A DNA stretch of 64,000 bases, taken from positions 563,502 to 627,501 of the forward strand of contig LT598460.1 in NCBI GenBank assembly GCA_900074725.1. The letters are read 5' to 3'. This DNA comes from Lachancea dasiensis (lineage: Eukaryota > Ascomycota > Saccharomycetes > Saccharomycetales > Saccharomycetaceae). Shown piece after piece: positions 16,238-25,762 of this stretch (position 1 is the stretch's first letter; every line of letters starts with the position of its first letter). Made by a program: the position numbers and the translations under genes. Under the pieces are notes generated by a model, which searched no databases, was not told where the DNA came from, and saw only the letters and a program-made list of their open reading frames with translations.

Positions 16238-19200
16238 ATGGAATTCTATCACATCGTAGCGCCATCGCCCCGCCAAGCTCATCAAAGACTTAGATCAGAA
16301 TATCAGGATATGAAGACGACCCGTTCCAATTCTGGGACAGATCTGTCAAGGTCCAAAAAGGCTAAGTTTCCTCATAGCGCTTTTCAGATAGGTAACGAGT
16401 CGCCTGTACGGCGCCCAAAATCAGCGACGCCACTGCACTCATCCAAGATTCAACAACAGGAAGCATTCACAGAGCTCATCAACAAACGTTTACATCATTA
16501 TAATTTAGATTATGTGGAAAGTAAGGAAGAGCACTTAAAGCACATATATGACCCCCTCTCAAGGTGGTTTTGTCGGGATGTGAAACCGGCCTTTGTTGTT
16601 GAGGACTGTCTTCCATACCGAATTGAGAGCCACAAAGAGCAAGCCAAGTATTTGTGCCATGTGTTGGTCAATTTATACATTTCAGTCAGCTCCCTAGACA
16701 TCCAAGGTCTTATATCGATATCAAGTAAGGATTTGGCCGATCTGGAGGTCGAGATTGACAGCTTAGCACTCAACACCGATATGTTCAAATTATCCAGCGA
16801 TGAGGATTCCTCATTTAACGATATCCAGAACTTTGATGAAGATGAGGATGACGAGTTTGACGAGTTCGTCGAATTAGACGGACTCAGTTTCAACGCCACT
16901 GGGAAAATCACCGCTAGGTCAGCAAGGGTAATCAATGTCAATCACTGGGCAAATGAACTTAAAAATTGCCTCCACTTTGAGATTCCCATAAGTCTGAGGA
17001 AGATCCTAGCCTCCATTTTCTATTGTCTTTCATTATTACAGGGACAAAAAGTCTATCGACCAATGTATGTCGACTTATTTGAGGCTCTGGTAAGTACTGA
17101 CGATGAGGGCACGGATTTCACTCAGCTATTGCTAGAAGCAGGATTAGAAATAGATTACAAACCGATGAAGATGTTCCTCGATGAATTTTTGCCCTCAGCT
17201 GACGCGGAGTATACACGCTTTGAAATTTCTAGCAAGGCTGATAACCAGCTTTTTAGGCTGCTTCTAAAACTTGCCCACATGGCAAAGCCGTTTTACAACC
17301 ACAAGGCTGACATTCTCAAGGAGACAATGGATCATTTTATTTCTAGTTTGTCGCCATTGACTTCTTTCAGCGTATTTCCTATTATAACTTCCTTCGTCCC
17401 GTACCACTATCAAGAGAACGTGAAAATCACAGACTATTTTCCTTTTCTCTTCACATTGTGGACCACAACTACGCCATCGATTGGCTTTGATACTCATTTT
17501 TATGACTTTGTTGGGTGCATCGCAGAGGATGCACACCATCAATTACTACAACAAGAACAACCCAGGCTAGAAAAAGTGAGTCAAGTGGCTTTTGGTGATT
17601 TTGGTTTGTTAACGGTGGACCAAATTGACTTCATTTTTAATAGGGTCCAGAACCATTTAAGAAATGATTTTCAAATTGTCTCATTTAGCCGGACTGTAAG
17701 GCCCCTGATCTACTCCATCAATGGTTTACATAACCAGGAATACTTTGCTAAGTTACAAGAACTTCTAAAGTCGATCGAGACATTCGCTCATCCCTCGAAT
17801 AATGGACCGTGGACTAAGGTGATAGCCAAGTTCGTGCATGGATTTATCAAGATGTACCATCAGAGGGTCAAATTTGAATCAAATGATAAGGCGAAGTTCA
17901 GGGCTCCTTTGAAACTGAATAAGGCATGTCATCAGCATCTTCTGGGCATTTTTCGCAACGTGATATTCCTTGGGGCTCAAAATAAAAATCCTGATATGGC
18001 AAATTACTATATTTCATGTCTGGCCTATATGCTTGACATAGAAAGCGATAACAAGTACCTCCTGCTCGATAGGGTTCTCCTCGACTTGTACGATTCCCTG
18101 GGTGACCTTTACATCCATTCGGCCCACCGTCTAGTATCATCGCTTAAGCAATTTACGAAGGCGGCTAGGTTTATGATTGAAGAACCCTTGTTTCGCGTTC
18201 ATATAGTCAACCTTCTATCCTTACTAGTGGCCAAAATAGATTCCAATGATTTGACGCTGACGAGTAACGTCATCAATTGCATTGTCTCCATTTCTTCATT
18301 TATACCATTGGAAAATTTGATATCTGAAGGCGAATATCTGAGCTTCGAATCCCATACATTACCGTTCATTCAAGAGCATATTTTCTTTATCAAAGAGGGC
18401 GGCTCGTCTCACGAGTTCCACTATGATGGTTCAGCGATGAAAGCAGCTTTTAAGGCATCGACCACAATTTTTGAAAACATACTCAAAGTTTACCTAGATA
18501 AGGTCGTACAGTTAGTTGACTGTGATTTGGAAGAGGGTTTTATCAGCAAGTTGAACCAAACTACAATGATAATGATTGAATCCATGTCTGATTCCACATT
18601 CAAGTATTTCGCCGACGCGCTAGAGAGAACTTTCTGGGAGAATGACTATTTCAAAGAACAGGAACCAAATTACGAATTTTTAACCATACCACTAGGTGCT
18701 ATTGTGAGAAGAGACAGCACTTTAGGTAGAAGATTATTTGACAGCCTAGCGCTCAATATCCGGGACCAAATCCAAAGGGGTGCTGGCTCAGTTAGAAGCT
18801 CGTCTGAAATCCAACACCGAGATGTAAAGTTATTAACATATTTGACTGCTCTCAGCGATATTTTGAGACAGTCGCGCTCATCGATGTTAAACTACAAACA
18901 TGAGATTAGAGAGCTTTTGTTCTTTATTTTTGATAACATCTCAAATCCTCCACTTGATGTACACACTTCCCTGATTTTGCACAATGTTCTGACAAGCTTA
19001 TGCTCCACAGAAGTTGTGGATTATCGACTCTTTCCAAATGACTGTACTCTCTCCGGTGAAGAAAAGTGGGGAGGCCTACAATTCAGCTCTGTAAAGTTTT
19101 CTAAAGAGATGACAAGTTTCGAGTGGCATATTCCAACTGAACAAGAAGTGGAATTTGCCACGGAGCTGTTAGAAGAGTTTACCGACTACTGTTCAAGGAA

Positions 19201-22200
19201 TATTGATGAAATGATGGCATCACCTGTGAAAGATTCATCTTGTAGTGATAGGATGAAAAAGTATATTTTGATCATCACACACACTCTTTCAGGATCGAGT
19301 TTATTGTTTGACGCCGAATACAATAAACACAAGACGGAGCTTTTTCCCGTGGACCCTTACAAGAATAAATTATTACTGCTAAAAAGTATCAGGGATAAAC
19401 AATGCGATACTGAGGAATTGAATGTTGACGTTGAGCATGCCAGGAGCGACCCTAGTAACGAGTCAGATGTTGAATTGTCTGCTGAGCTGTCCGAAGATGC
19501 TCTGGATGAAATCCACATCACAGAGCAAGGTGGAGAAGTAGACGAAGCCACTTATATGTTTGATGACCCATCTTCCAATGTTCCTTCTGGAATTGCCACT
19601 CCCGAACCTGGTTTGCATCACGGGCACTATGGTGTAGATTCGAATCTAAGTGGCGCCTTGATGTTTAGAGATTTGGATATTTTTTGCTGCAACTACTTTT
19701 TTGGGCCCGATCCGCGAAAAAAGTTGGATAATAAGATGTATCTCAAAATACAGTTGACTAGGTCAAAGATTGGTGCTCTTTTTCACAAGCTATTTAAGTT
19801 CTTCTCTGCCCACTTTGAAGACAATACGATACTGTTTAAAATTTTGTTGCATGGAATAAAGGTCTGGTTCACTGACATAGGGCAAGAGACAATGTTCAAT
19901 GAGGAACCGGCCTCGGTCTTGGACATGGACTTTTTGGAAAACATCCAGAACATATCTCATGTCCGCGAGCCTTACACTAGGACTTGCTTGGCCGCGAAAG
20001 CACATAACCTTCATGAAGCTAGAGTTCTTCTGCATTCAACTAACAGAGTACCTTCAAGACTAGAGAGAGTACTGCTAAGGGACATTTTAAAGCTCTCTAT
20101 GTCGCTTTATCCCAATATATTCAAAGCCGCCCAAGGATGTTTGGTGCTGACCATGAAGCAGTTAGTAGGATCATATCCAATTGTTATAAAGCATCTAATA
20201 GAGTCTCTTGAGAAGGCCCTGAAAAATGGAGAACACAAAAAAGTTGAAGTTATACTAGAGGTATTGTTGATCAAGAAGATACATCGAAAGGTTATGTCGG
20301 ACTTCAAAAATCTTGAGCATATTGCGAGACTTTTGATCTGTTGCTGTAGGGTCAAAGACTTCGAGGTTTCCAAGATTGCAGACAGAATACTGACCGATAT
20401 TTCAGTCGGCTTGAAAATACCATCTAGTGTCTGCTTACTAGATTTGACCAAGATCGAACAACTAGGGCCAATAGATGACTCGATTACCCAGCAGGTTTCT
20501 GCTGTTCGCAAGGCGAAAGAGGGCAAACGTAAAAGCTTCATTGTGCTTTTGGAAAGGTTCCAAACTTTTTTGATAGGTCTTTTAGAATCTGACGAAGAGT
20601 TAGGATGGAAGATCCCTGTTACTGTCATGAAATTGACATCAAAATTGCAATCCAGCCTGGAACTCACTCCGAATAAAGACATTTTACCAAGGATTTTAGA
20701 CCTCACCAAAACAAAACATCCAACCATGATTCATCTGGCAATTAAGAATTTCCTCAATATTTGCAATAAAATAATCTCACTAGGAGGTTGTCGGTATGAT
20801 CTAAAGAATGCTTTCGATTTCAACTTTTTGAAAAGCGACTTTGAACTTGTCGACACAAGCGTTGACGGCTTCCGGGCCGCCTTTAATCGTGAAATGCAAA
20901 ATTTTACAAATCCAAAGTACTACATTGATTCGAAAGCATACGTTGGATATGTCACTTGGGGAAGACCTATGAAAGTCCTTAAAAGTGATTCATTCTGTAA
21001 ATTTGATTTGAGGGATCAAGAAATGAATTGTCTTCGAGAATTTGGGCACCTGATCAGTAAAGAATGGGTTGCAGATATCTGCCAGATTTTGATACAGGAC
21101 AATGAGAGCAGAGGAGTTTTCAGCAGCTGTAATATTGAGTTCTTTGAACTGCTTGTCTCTTTGATCTCAAATTCCTGCACAAACCTCGAGTATGATGACT
21201 TGTTAGAACTTTGCAAATCACTTTACGATAAGAGCGACAAACCCTCGATGATCATGTCTGCAGAAATGATTGCAGGGCTTTTCATGGCTTCCAAGGTTAC
21301 AACACAGCAGGACCTTCAAAAGCGAGATGTTTTTTTAATGAATTTCCTGGATGATTGTTTGGATCACGAGTTGAATCAGGATGCAGTGGATATATGGTCT
21401 ATTTTGTGTTGGTGGCTTCCTACTTCTGTTGATGTAAGGAGGTGCTGGCCATTTTATAAAAAGATCTTTGACATAAAGGATGTCTTAGACACTGCTTCAG
21501 ATTCGTCTGCTGATCAAGCTTCCAAAATTACGCTGTTAAGAAATACAATTTTAAGTTTGGACTTCAGAACGCCGAACGCAGGTGAAATACTATCGTATTT
21601 GGTGGTCGATCACCCATATGACCAAGTGCGTCAGGCGATTTCCAAGCTCTTGTCGACCCTCCTACAAAGCCAGCTTTATCCTTCTTTCCCCACCGTTCGT
21701 GAATTGGTACAGTATACGACGAATGGAACGGGACTGGGGCGAATGATAAGAAGGGTACCTCCAGAGTTTGATCAGAAGCTGAAGGACATGTTTGAGACCA
21801 TAGAGGGAGAAAGACTGAAGATATTCGAACTCCCAGCCCACGAAATTCTGAAGACGAGATACTATTATTTGGCAGCGACGATGCTCAATTGGGTTTTGGA
21901 GTTAATGAAGGGACACAACAGTGTGGTTTTAGTCCTATATTTGGAACATTACTTGGCTCCATTCTTGATGAATCTTATTAAGATGAAGGACGTCTGCAAC
22001 TTAGCCAATCTAGAGCCGACTGCGTGCTACATTGCTATTTCTTTCTGGTCGCTCAGGCAAGAATACATGCCGGTAGTTATGTCATTGATCGAGAAAATGC
22101 CATTGGAGACATCGCACGAACTACGTGTGCAGCTTGTGTTTGTTGAAAACTTCTATTCTAAAAACATGTTGCAATTATCTGCGGAACAAAAAGAGTCCAT

Positions 22201-22657
22201 ACTTAAGTTTGTGGTCAAACATATATACAATGAAAGTTTTGTGGAGGTGCGCTTGCGGGCCGCAGAAACTTTGTCTGGAATAATCCACACTTTGAGCGAC
22301 ACCAACAAACCATCGGAGCTCATCAATGAGTTCGCTCGTGGGTTGGGGTCACACTCTTTTGCGTCCAAAAAGAAGCTTTCCAAAACTGATTACAAAATCC
22401 ATGGCTCTGTGATCGGTTTAGGAGCTGTCGTGTCTGCATTCCCATATGCTTTTCCATTACCTACATGGATTCCAAGCCAGCTAAGTGGACTTGCTTCATG
22501 GGCCAGAACTAGTGGCATGTCAGGTGCAGCCGCTAAAGAGATTATCAGCGATTTTAAGAAGGTAAGAGCAGATACTTGGCATCTCGACAGAGCAGCCTTC
22601 ACTCCCGAGGAACTAGAAGATCTGGAAGGTGTTTTATGGAGGAGTTACTACGCTTGA
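16238..22657 (+). CDS. BLM10: BLM10, proteasome activator (PA200 family)
   Basis: The protein is 2139 residues (2143 in S. cerevisiae). Conserved early blocks include YDPLSRWFCRDVKPAF, KYLCHVLVNLYISVSSLDIQ and FNATGKITARSA, separated by an acidic disordered insert. The rest is HEAT-like helical solenoid. The C-terminus ends in YYA, the HbYX-like tail that inserts into the alpha ring and opens the gate of the 20S proteasome. It is nuclear and cytosolic, with roles in core-particle maturation and proteasome storage granules. The frame is open further upstream only from a TTG, so the first ATG is used. A later ATG at 16310 is also possible because the first 40 residues have no clear counterpart. 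Order SMC1-BLM10 is as in S. cerevisiae. Confidence 0.96.
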   Translation: MEFYHIVAPSPRQAHQRLRSEYQDMKTTRSNSGTDLSRSKKAKFPHSAFQIGNESPVRRPKSATPLHSSKIQQQEAFTELINKRLHHYNLDYVESKEEHLKHIYDPLSRWFCRDVKPAFVVEDCLPYRIESHKEQAKYLCHVLVNLYISVSSLDIQGLISISSKDLADLEVEIDSLALNTDMFKLSSDEDSSFNDIQNFDEDEDDEFDEFVELDGLSFNATGKITARSARVINVNHWANELKNCLHFEIPISLRKILASIFYCLSLLQGQKVYRPMYVDLFEALVSTDDEGTDFTQLLLEAGLEIDYKPMKMFLDEFLPSADAEYTRFEISSKADNQLFRLLLKLAHMAKPFYNHKADILKETMDHFISSLSPLTSFSVFPIITSFVPYHYQENVKITDYFPFLFTLWTTTTPSIGFDTHFYDFVGCIAEDAHHQLLQQEQPRLEKVSQVAFGDFGLLTVDQIDFIFNRVQNHLRNDFQIVSFSRTVRPLIYSINGLHNQEYFAKLQELLKSIETFAHPSNNGPWTKVIAKFVHGFIKMYHQRVKFESNDKAKFRAPLKLNKACHQHLLGIFRNVIFLGAQNKNPDMANYYISCLAYMLDIESDNKYLLLDRVLLDLYDSLGDLYIHSAHRLVSSLKQFTKAARFMIEEPLFRVHIVNLLSLLVAKIDSNDLTLTSNVINCIVSISSFIPLENLISEGEYLSFESHTLPFIQEHIFFIKEGGSSHEFHYDGSAMKAAFKASTTIFENILKVYLDKVVQLVDCDLEEGFISKLNQTTMIMIESMSDSTFKYFADALERTFWENDYFKEQEPNYEFLTIPLGAIVRRDSTLGRRLFDSLALNIRDQIQRGAGSVRSSSEIQHRDVKLLTYLTALSDILRQSRSSMLNYKHEIRELLFFIFDNISNPPLDVHTSLILHNVLTSLCSTEVVDYRLFPNDCTLSGEEKWGGLQFSSVKFSKEMTSFEWHIPTEQEVEFATELLEEFTDYCSRNIDEMMASPVKDSSCSDRMKKYILIITHTLSGSSLLFDAEYNKHKTELFPVDPYKNKLLLLKSIRDKQCDTEELNVDVEHARSDPSNESDVELSAELSEDALDEIHITEQGGEVDEATYMFDDPSSNVPSGIATPEPGLHHGHYGVDSNLSGALMFRDLDIFCCNYFFGPDPRKKLDNKMYLKIQLTRSKIGALFHKLFKFFSAHFEDNTILFKILLHGIKVWFTDIGQETMFNEEPASVLDMDFLENIQNISHVREPYTRTCLAAKAHNLHEARVLLHSTNRVPSRLERVLLRDILKLSMSLYPNIFKAAQGCLVLTMKQLVGSYPIVIKHLIESLEKALKNGEHKKVEVILEVLLIKKIHRKVMSDFKNLEHIARLLICCCRVKDFEVSKIADRILTDISVGLKIPSSVCLLDLTKIEQLGPIDDSITQQVSAVRKAKEGKRKSFIVLLERFQTFLIGLLESDEELGWKIPVTVMKLTSKLQSSLELTPNKDILPRILDLTKTKHPTMIHLAIKNFLNICNKIISLGGCRYDLKNAFDFNFLKSDFELVDTSVDGFRAAFNREMQNFTNPKYYIDSKAYVGYVTWGRPMKVLKSDSFCKFDLRDQEMNCLREFGHLISKEWVADICQILIQDNESRGVFSSCNIEFFELLVSLISNSCTNLEYDDLLELCKSLYDKSDKPSMIMSAEMIAGLFMASKVTTQQDLQKRDVFLMNFLDDCLDHELNQDAVDIWSILCWWLPTSVDVRRCWPFYKKIFDIKDVLDTASDSSADQASKITLLRNTILSLDFRTPNAGEILSYLVVDHPYDQVRQAISKLLSTLLQSQLYPSFPTVRELVQYTTNGTGLGRMIRRVPPEFDQKLKDMFETIEGERLKIFELPAHEILKTRYYYLAATMLNWVLELMKGHNSVVLVLYLEHYLAPFLMNLIKMKDVCNLANLEPTACYIAISFWSLRQEYMPVVMSLIEKMPLETSHELRVQLVFVENFYSKNMLQLSAEQKESILKFVVKHIYNESFVEVRLRAAETLSGIIHTLSDTNKPSELINEFARGLGSHSFASKKKLSKTDYKIHGSVIGLGAVVSAFPYAFPLPTWIPSQLSGLASWARTSGMSGAAAKEIISDFKKVRADTWHLDRAAFTPEELEDLEGVLWRSYYA

Positions 22658-24339
22658 TTCTAGCTCAGATGAGCTTGGTGGCAAGAATGCTCAAAATATT
22701 GCTGTTACGCATTGAGCTTGTCATGCATTTTATGGAGTCAGTTCCTCCTTCGAATTAGCGCATATATTCTGTATAGCAAGCGTCACATATCATTCTTAGA
22801 TACCACGAACTTCTTCCTTCACGTTTATCACAAAATTGCAAGGGGGTGGTCTCGTAATCGCGGTTGCTCCCGTACTGGGAGAAAGATATCTCAATAAGTT
22901 GCCACACGTTTCAATGTCTCTGATCTTTGTCGGTGTCTTAAATCATGCAGCTGAATATAAATTAAGATAGAATAGATCGCTATTTTGGATCGGGTTTGTA
23001 ACATATTGGTGCGAGTCAGTGTCGAACAGTACTTACCTGGCTGAACTGCTCTTTCAATATGTTGATAGACATCATGAGTTGTTCTGAGCACCTGCTAACA
23101 AAAATTTGGAGCCTATGAAGCGACTTCGAGTTGTCTCTCCGTGATAATTTGAGTTATACGTTCCCTCCTATTTGGAACGTACGATCGGAATTCACACAAA
23201 TCCTGGCGAAACTAACCTGGGTACCAGCAGAGCTGTATAATCCAACAACTCAACCTAACAAAGTAATTTTCAGGTTTTCGGGTATTATCAAAAGGGCTAG
23301 TCCAGGGACATGTATGTGATCGGCGATCGCTGTTATTCAGCGCCCGGTGGTCGCTTATTCACCCTATATAATATTGTTTTACTGACGTCACCAACATCAC
23401 TTCTTACCATTCCGACATTAATGCGATGCTTCCTATGAAGCCACTCGACGTAACCCCAGCGGTACTAGCTCGATACCGCCTAGCAGCCAAAAAATTAATA
23501 TGATTCAAGCCCCAGTAAGCAAAATACTATTCCAATCGCAATATGTTTCGTTAAGTTAAGCAATGAGCTCAGCAAGATATCAGCCCATGATGCTGACACC
23601 CCTCGAAAATGTTGTTAAAAATCATACAATGTTGCTCTGATCTGTCATAATCAAATTTTTTTAACCGCAATTCATAGTCAATGTCATCTCCTTCGGGGCT
23701 GGACCTTCCGATATACTTCATGCGAATTAACAAGGATGAATCCAAGTATCAATTTGAAAACAAACGCGTATATATACGTACTATCCGAAACTGAATTCAA
23801 TTTAATTCCAGAAAATTAATAAAGCTAAGAAAAAATCTGCCAGAACTGCCTACTGGCTCACGCCTAACGTTCTTTCACAACTCAAATTGCTACGTTTGGA
23901 GCTTTGGAGAAATGTTAAACTTGGAAACGGTAAACAGATCAACGTCATAATAAAAACGGCCAAAAACAAAAGGAATTAATAACCAAGCATCAGGTACTTT
24001 GAATCATTCATGTACATCTTTACATCCCTCATCCTTTCTATTTCGAGGGAGCTATCTCGACGTTGTTTTAAAACTGCCAAGCGGTAGTTATTAAATTTTG
24101 ACGTACAAAATTATTAGCGTATTAGGTGATAAAAACAGTAAGGAGAAGATATCTCCATCCTATGAGATCCCGTTCTCAAACCCTGTCCATAGGCCAAAAA
24201 ATCACAGGAGACTTAAGAGAGCCCTAAGATTAAGACTATCAACTGAGGAAAAACCTCCGTCTTAGCTCAAAAGACTTCCGGATCTACCCAGGAATCCCTT
24301 TATAAATAAGCCAGGAGCTTTTGGCAACAAGGTATTGAA
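22658..24339. other. Unusually long gene-free spacer before SEC4
   Basis: This 1.68 kb stretch is AT-rich with only short, unsupported open frames. It contains one copy of a weak dispersed repeat (23374-23435). A TATAAATA box at 24301-24308 fits SEC4. ACTTACCT at about 23033 resembles the 5' end of U1 snRNA but lacks the downstream stem-loop. No RNA gene could be supported by eye. Confidence 0.5.
23374..23435. repeat. Dispersed repeat, copy A (possible LTR debris)
   Basis: About 45 of 62 bases match 32429-32490, starting with a 16-base identity (TTGTTTTACTGACGTC). It is a short, diverged, old-looking fragment. The family is uncertain; an LTR fragment is one possibility because the other copy lies near a tRNA gene. 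Confidence 0.35.
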
Positions 24340-24984
24340 ATGTCTGGCATTAGAACGGTTTCCGCGTCATCGGCAAACGTCAAGAGTTATGACTCCATAA
24401 TGAAGATTCTGTTAGTGGGGGACTCCGGTGTTGGAAAATCGTGTCTTTTAGTGCGCTTCGTTGAAGACAAATTTAGTCCCTCTTTCATTACTACTATTGG
24501 GATCGACTTCAAGATTAAGACTGTTGAAATTAACGGCAAGAAGGTCAAGTTGCAGCTATGGGATACGGCAGGGCAAGAGCGGTTCCGTACAATCACAACT
24601 GCGTACTATCGTGGTGCTATGGGTATAATATTGGTTTATGATGTTACTGACGAGCGCACGTTCGCCAATATCAAGCAGTGGTTCAGCACGGTCAATCAGC
24701 ACGCCAATGAGGAAGCGCAACTTTTGCTGGTTGGTAATAAGAGTGACATGGATACTCGAGCGGTGACTACCGAGCAGGGCGAAGCTTTAGCAAAGGAACT
24801 CGGGATTCCTTTTGTAGAGGCCAGTGCCAAAGACGACACCAACGTTAACGACATTTTCTTCCTGCTCGCTAAGTTGATCCAAGAGAAGATTGACAGTGAA
24901 AAACTTGTGGGCAATGCTGGACGTGACGGGAATGTCAATATTAATGGTTCTGGACAAGGCTCCAAGTCCACCAACTGCTGTTAA
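24340..24984 (+). CDS. SEC4: SEC4, Rab GTPase of post-Golgi exocytosis
   Basis: The protein is 214 residues (215 in S. cerevisiae). It starts [20 protein letters not shown], nearly identical to the known protein. GTPase motifs are all present: GDSGVGKS (P loop, about 27-34), switch I with [19 protein letters not shown] (switch II), NKSD and ASAKDD. The C-terminal pair CC is the geranylgeranylation site. Sec4 on secretory vesicles recruits the exocyst (through Sec15) and Myo2 for delivery to the bud. Position after BLM10 and before VTC2 matches S. cerevisiae. Confidence 0.98.
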   Translation: MSGIRTVSASSANVKSYDSIMKILLVGDSGVGKSCLLVRFVEDKFSPSFITTIGIDFKIKTVEINGKKVKLQLWDTAGQERFRTITTAYYRGAMGIILVYDVTDERTFANIKQWFSTVNQHANEEAQLLLVGNKSDMDTRAVTTEQGEALAKELGIPFVEASAKDDTNVNDIFFLLAKLIQEKIDSEKLVGNAGRDGNVNINGSGQGSKSTNCC

Positions 24985-25762
24985 TACCCTCAAGGGTTTT
25001 GTAAAAGTGTAAATTGTATATATTGTCTACCGACCAACTAATGGCGAATTTATGACTATTCAAGGAAGTTGTTCATTATAAGTCCGTTGGGGTCATCGCG
25101 AGTTGGTTGCGCGGCCAGATAATACTCCACTGAGCATCAATCACATCACGAGAATGAGTTCGAAGCAAGGAAACGTTTTTCTTCTCCGCTAGCGCCACGT
25201 CCAAATCTCAGATCCCAATACAACGACACGGTGGGCGTCTATAAGCATATTCATATTCATATTCCGCGGTCCGTATCCTTGGCATTTATAGCTTGGCTTC
25301 TACGAGAGCTTCATGTTCTGAAATCAAACTTTTTGGAGCTTTGATCGTCAAAAGGAAAGCATGCAAAGAACTACCTCAGTCCGTTGGATTCTGGTTAGGT
25401 ATATTCGTTGGCGATGTTGATGTGCTACACTTTGTTTACGTCCGTATCATGGAGGTATTGAGGAGAACACTTGTAAATAAGTTTATACAGTAGCGCACTA
25501 CGAGATTAATTTTCCACACGTGGGAATAAAAATCAAAAAAATGTGGAAGTATATATAAAGGCTACAAAATATTTGGGGGTATTTGGTATTTTACATGCTC
25601 CTACTCTAAGGACTCAGTCAGCCTTGACATATTGTGTAGTGGGATCATTTTAACTCTTGTTAAAAGGTGCCGGCTTCATTAAATTTGATCTTCCATATTG
25701 GGCACATTGCCAGAGCTGAGGTTTGAAAGTTATTCGAGTAACTCCATTAAATTGAAACTAAT
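24985..25762. other. Spacer between SEC4 and VTC2, with VTC2 promoter
   Basis: These 778 bp hold a Pho4-type site and a TATA box upstream of VTC2, listed separately. An open frame at 25293-25493 begins with TTG and has no family features. No RNA gene was seen. Confidence 0.5.
25517..25524. promoter_or_regulatory. Pho4-type site CACGTGGG upstream of VTC2
   Basis: CACGTGGG is the high-affinity form of the Pho4 site. It lies 239 bp before the VTC2 start and 28 bp before a TATATAAA box at 25552-25559. VTC genes are induced by phosphate starvation through Pho4 in S. cerevisiae. Confidence 0.65.

Noticed and set aside
23028-23060. GTACTTACCT, nine of ten bases like the 5' end of U1 snRNA (or, on the minus strand, a GTAAGT 5' splice site).
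   Set aside because: The conserved U1 stem-loop I with its GAUCA-GAAG-type loop does not follow. On the other strand no TACTAAC branch point or plausible exons were found.
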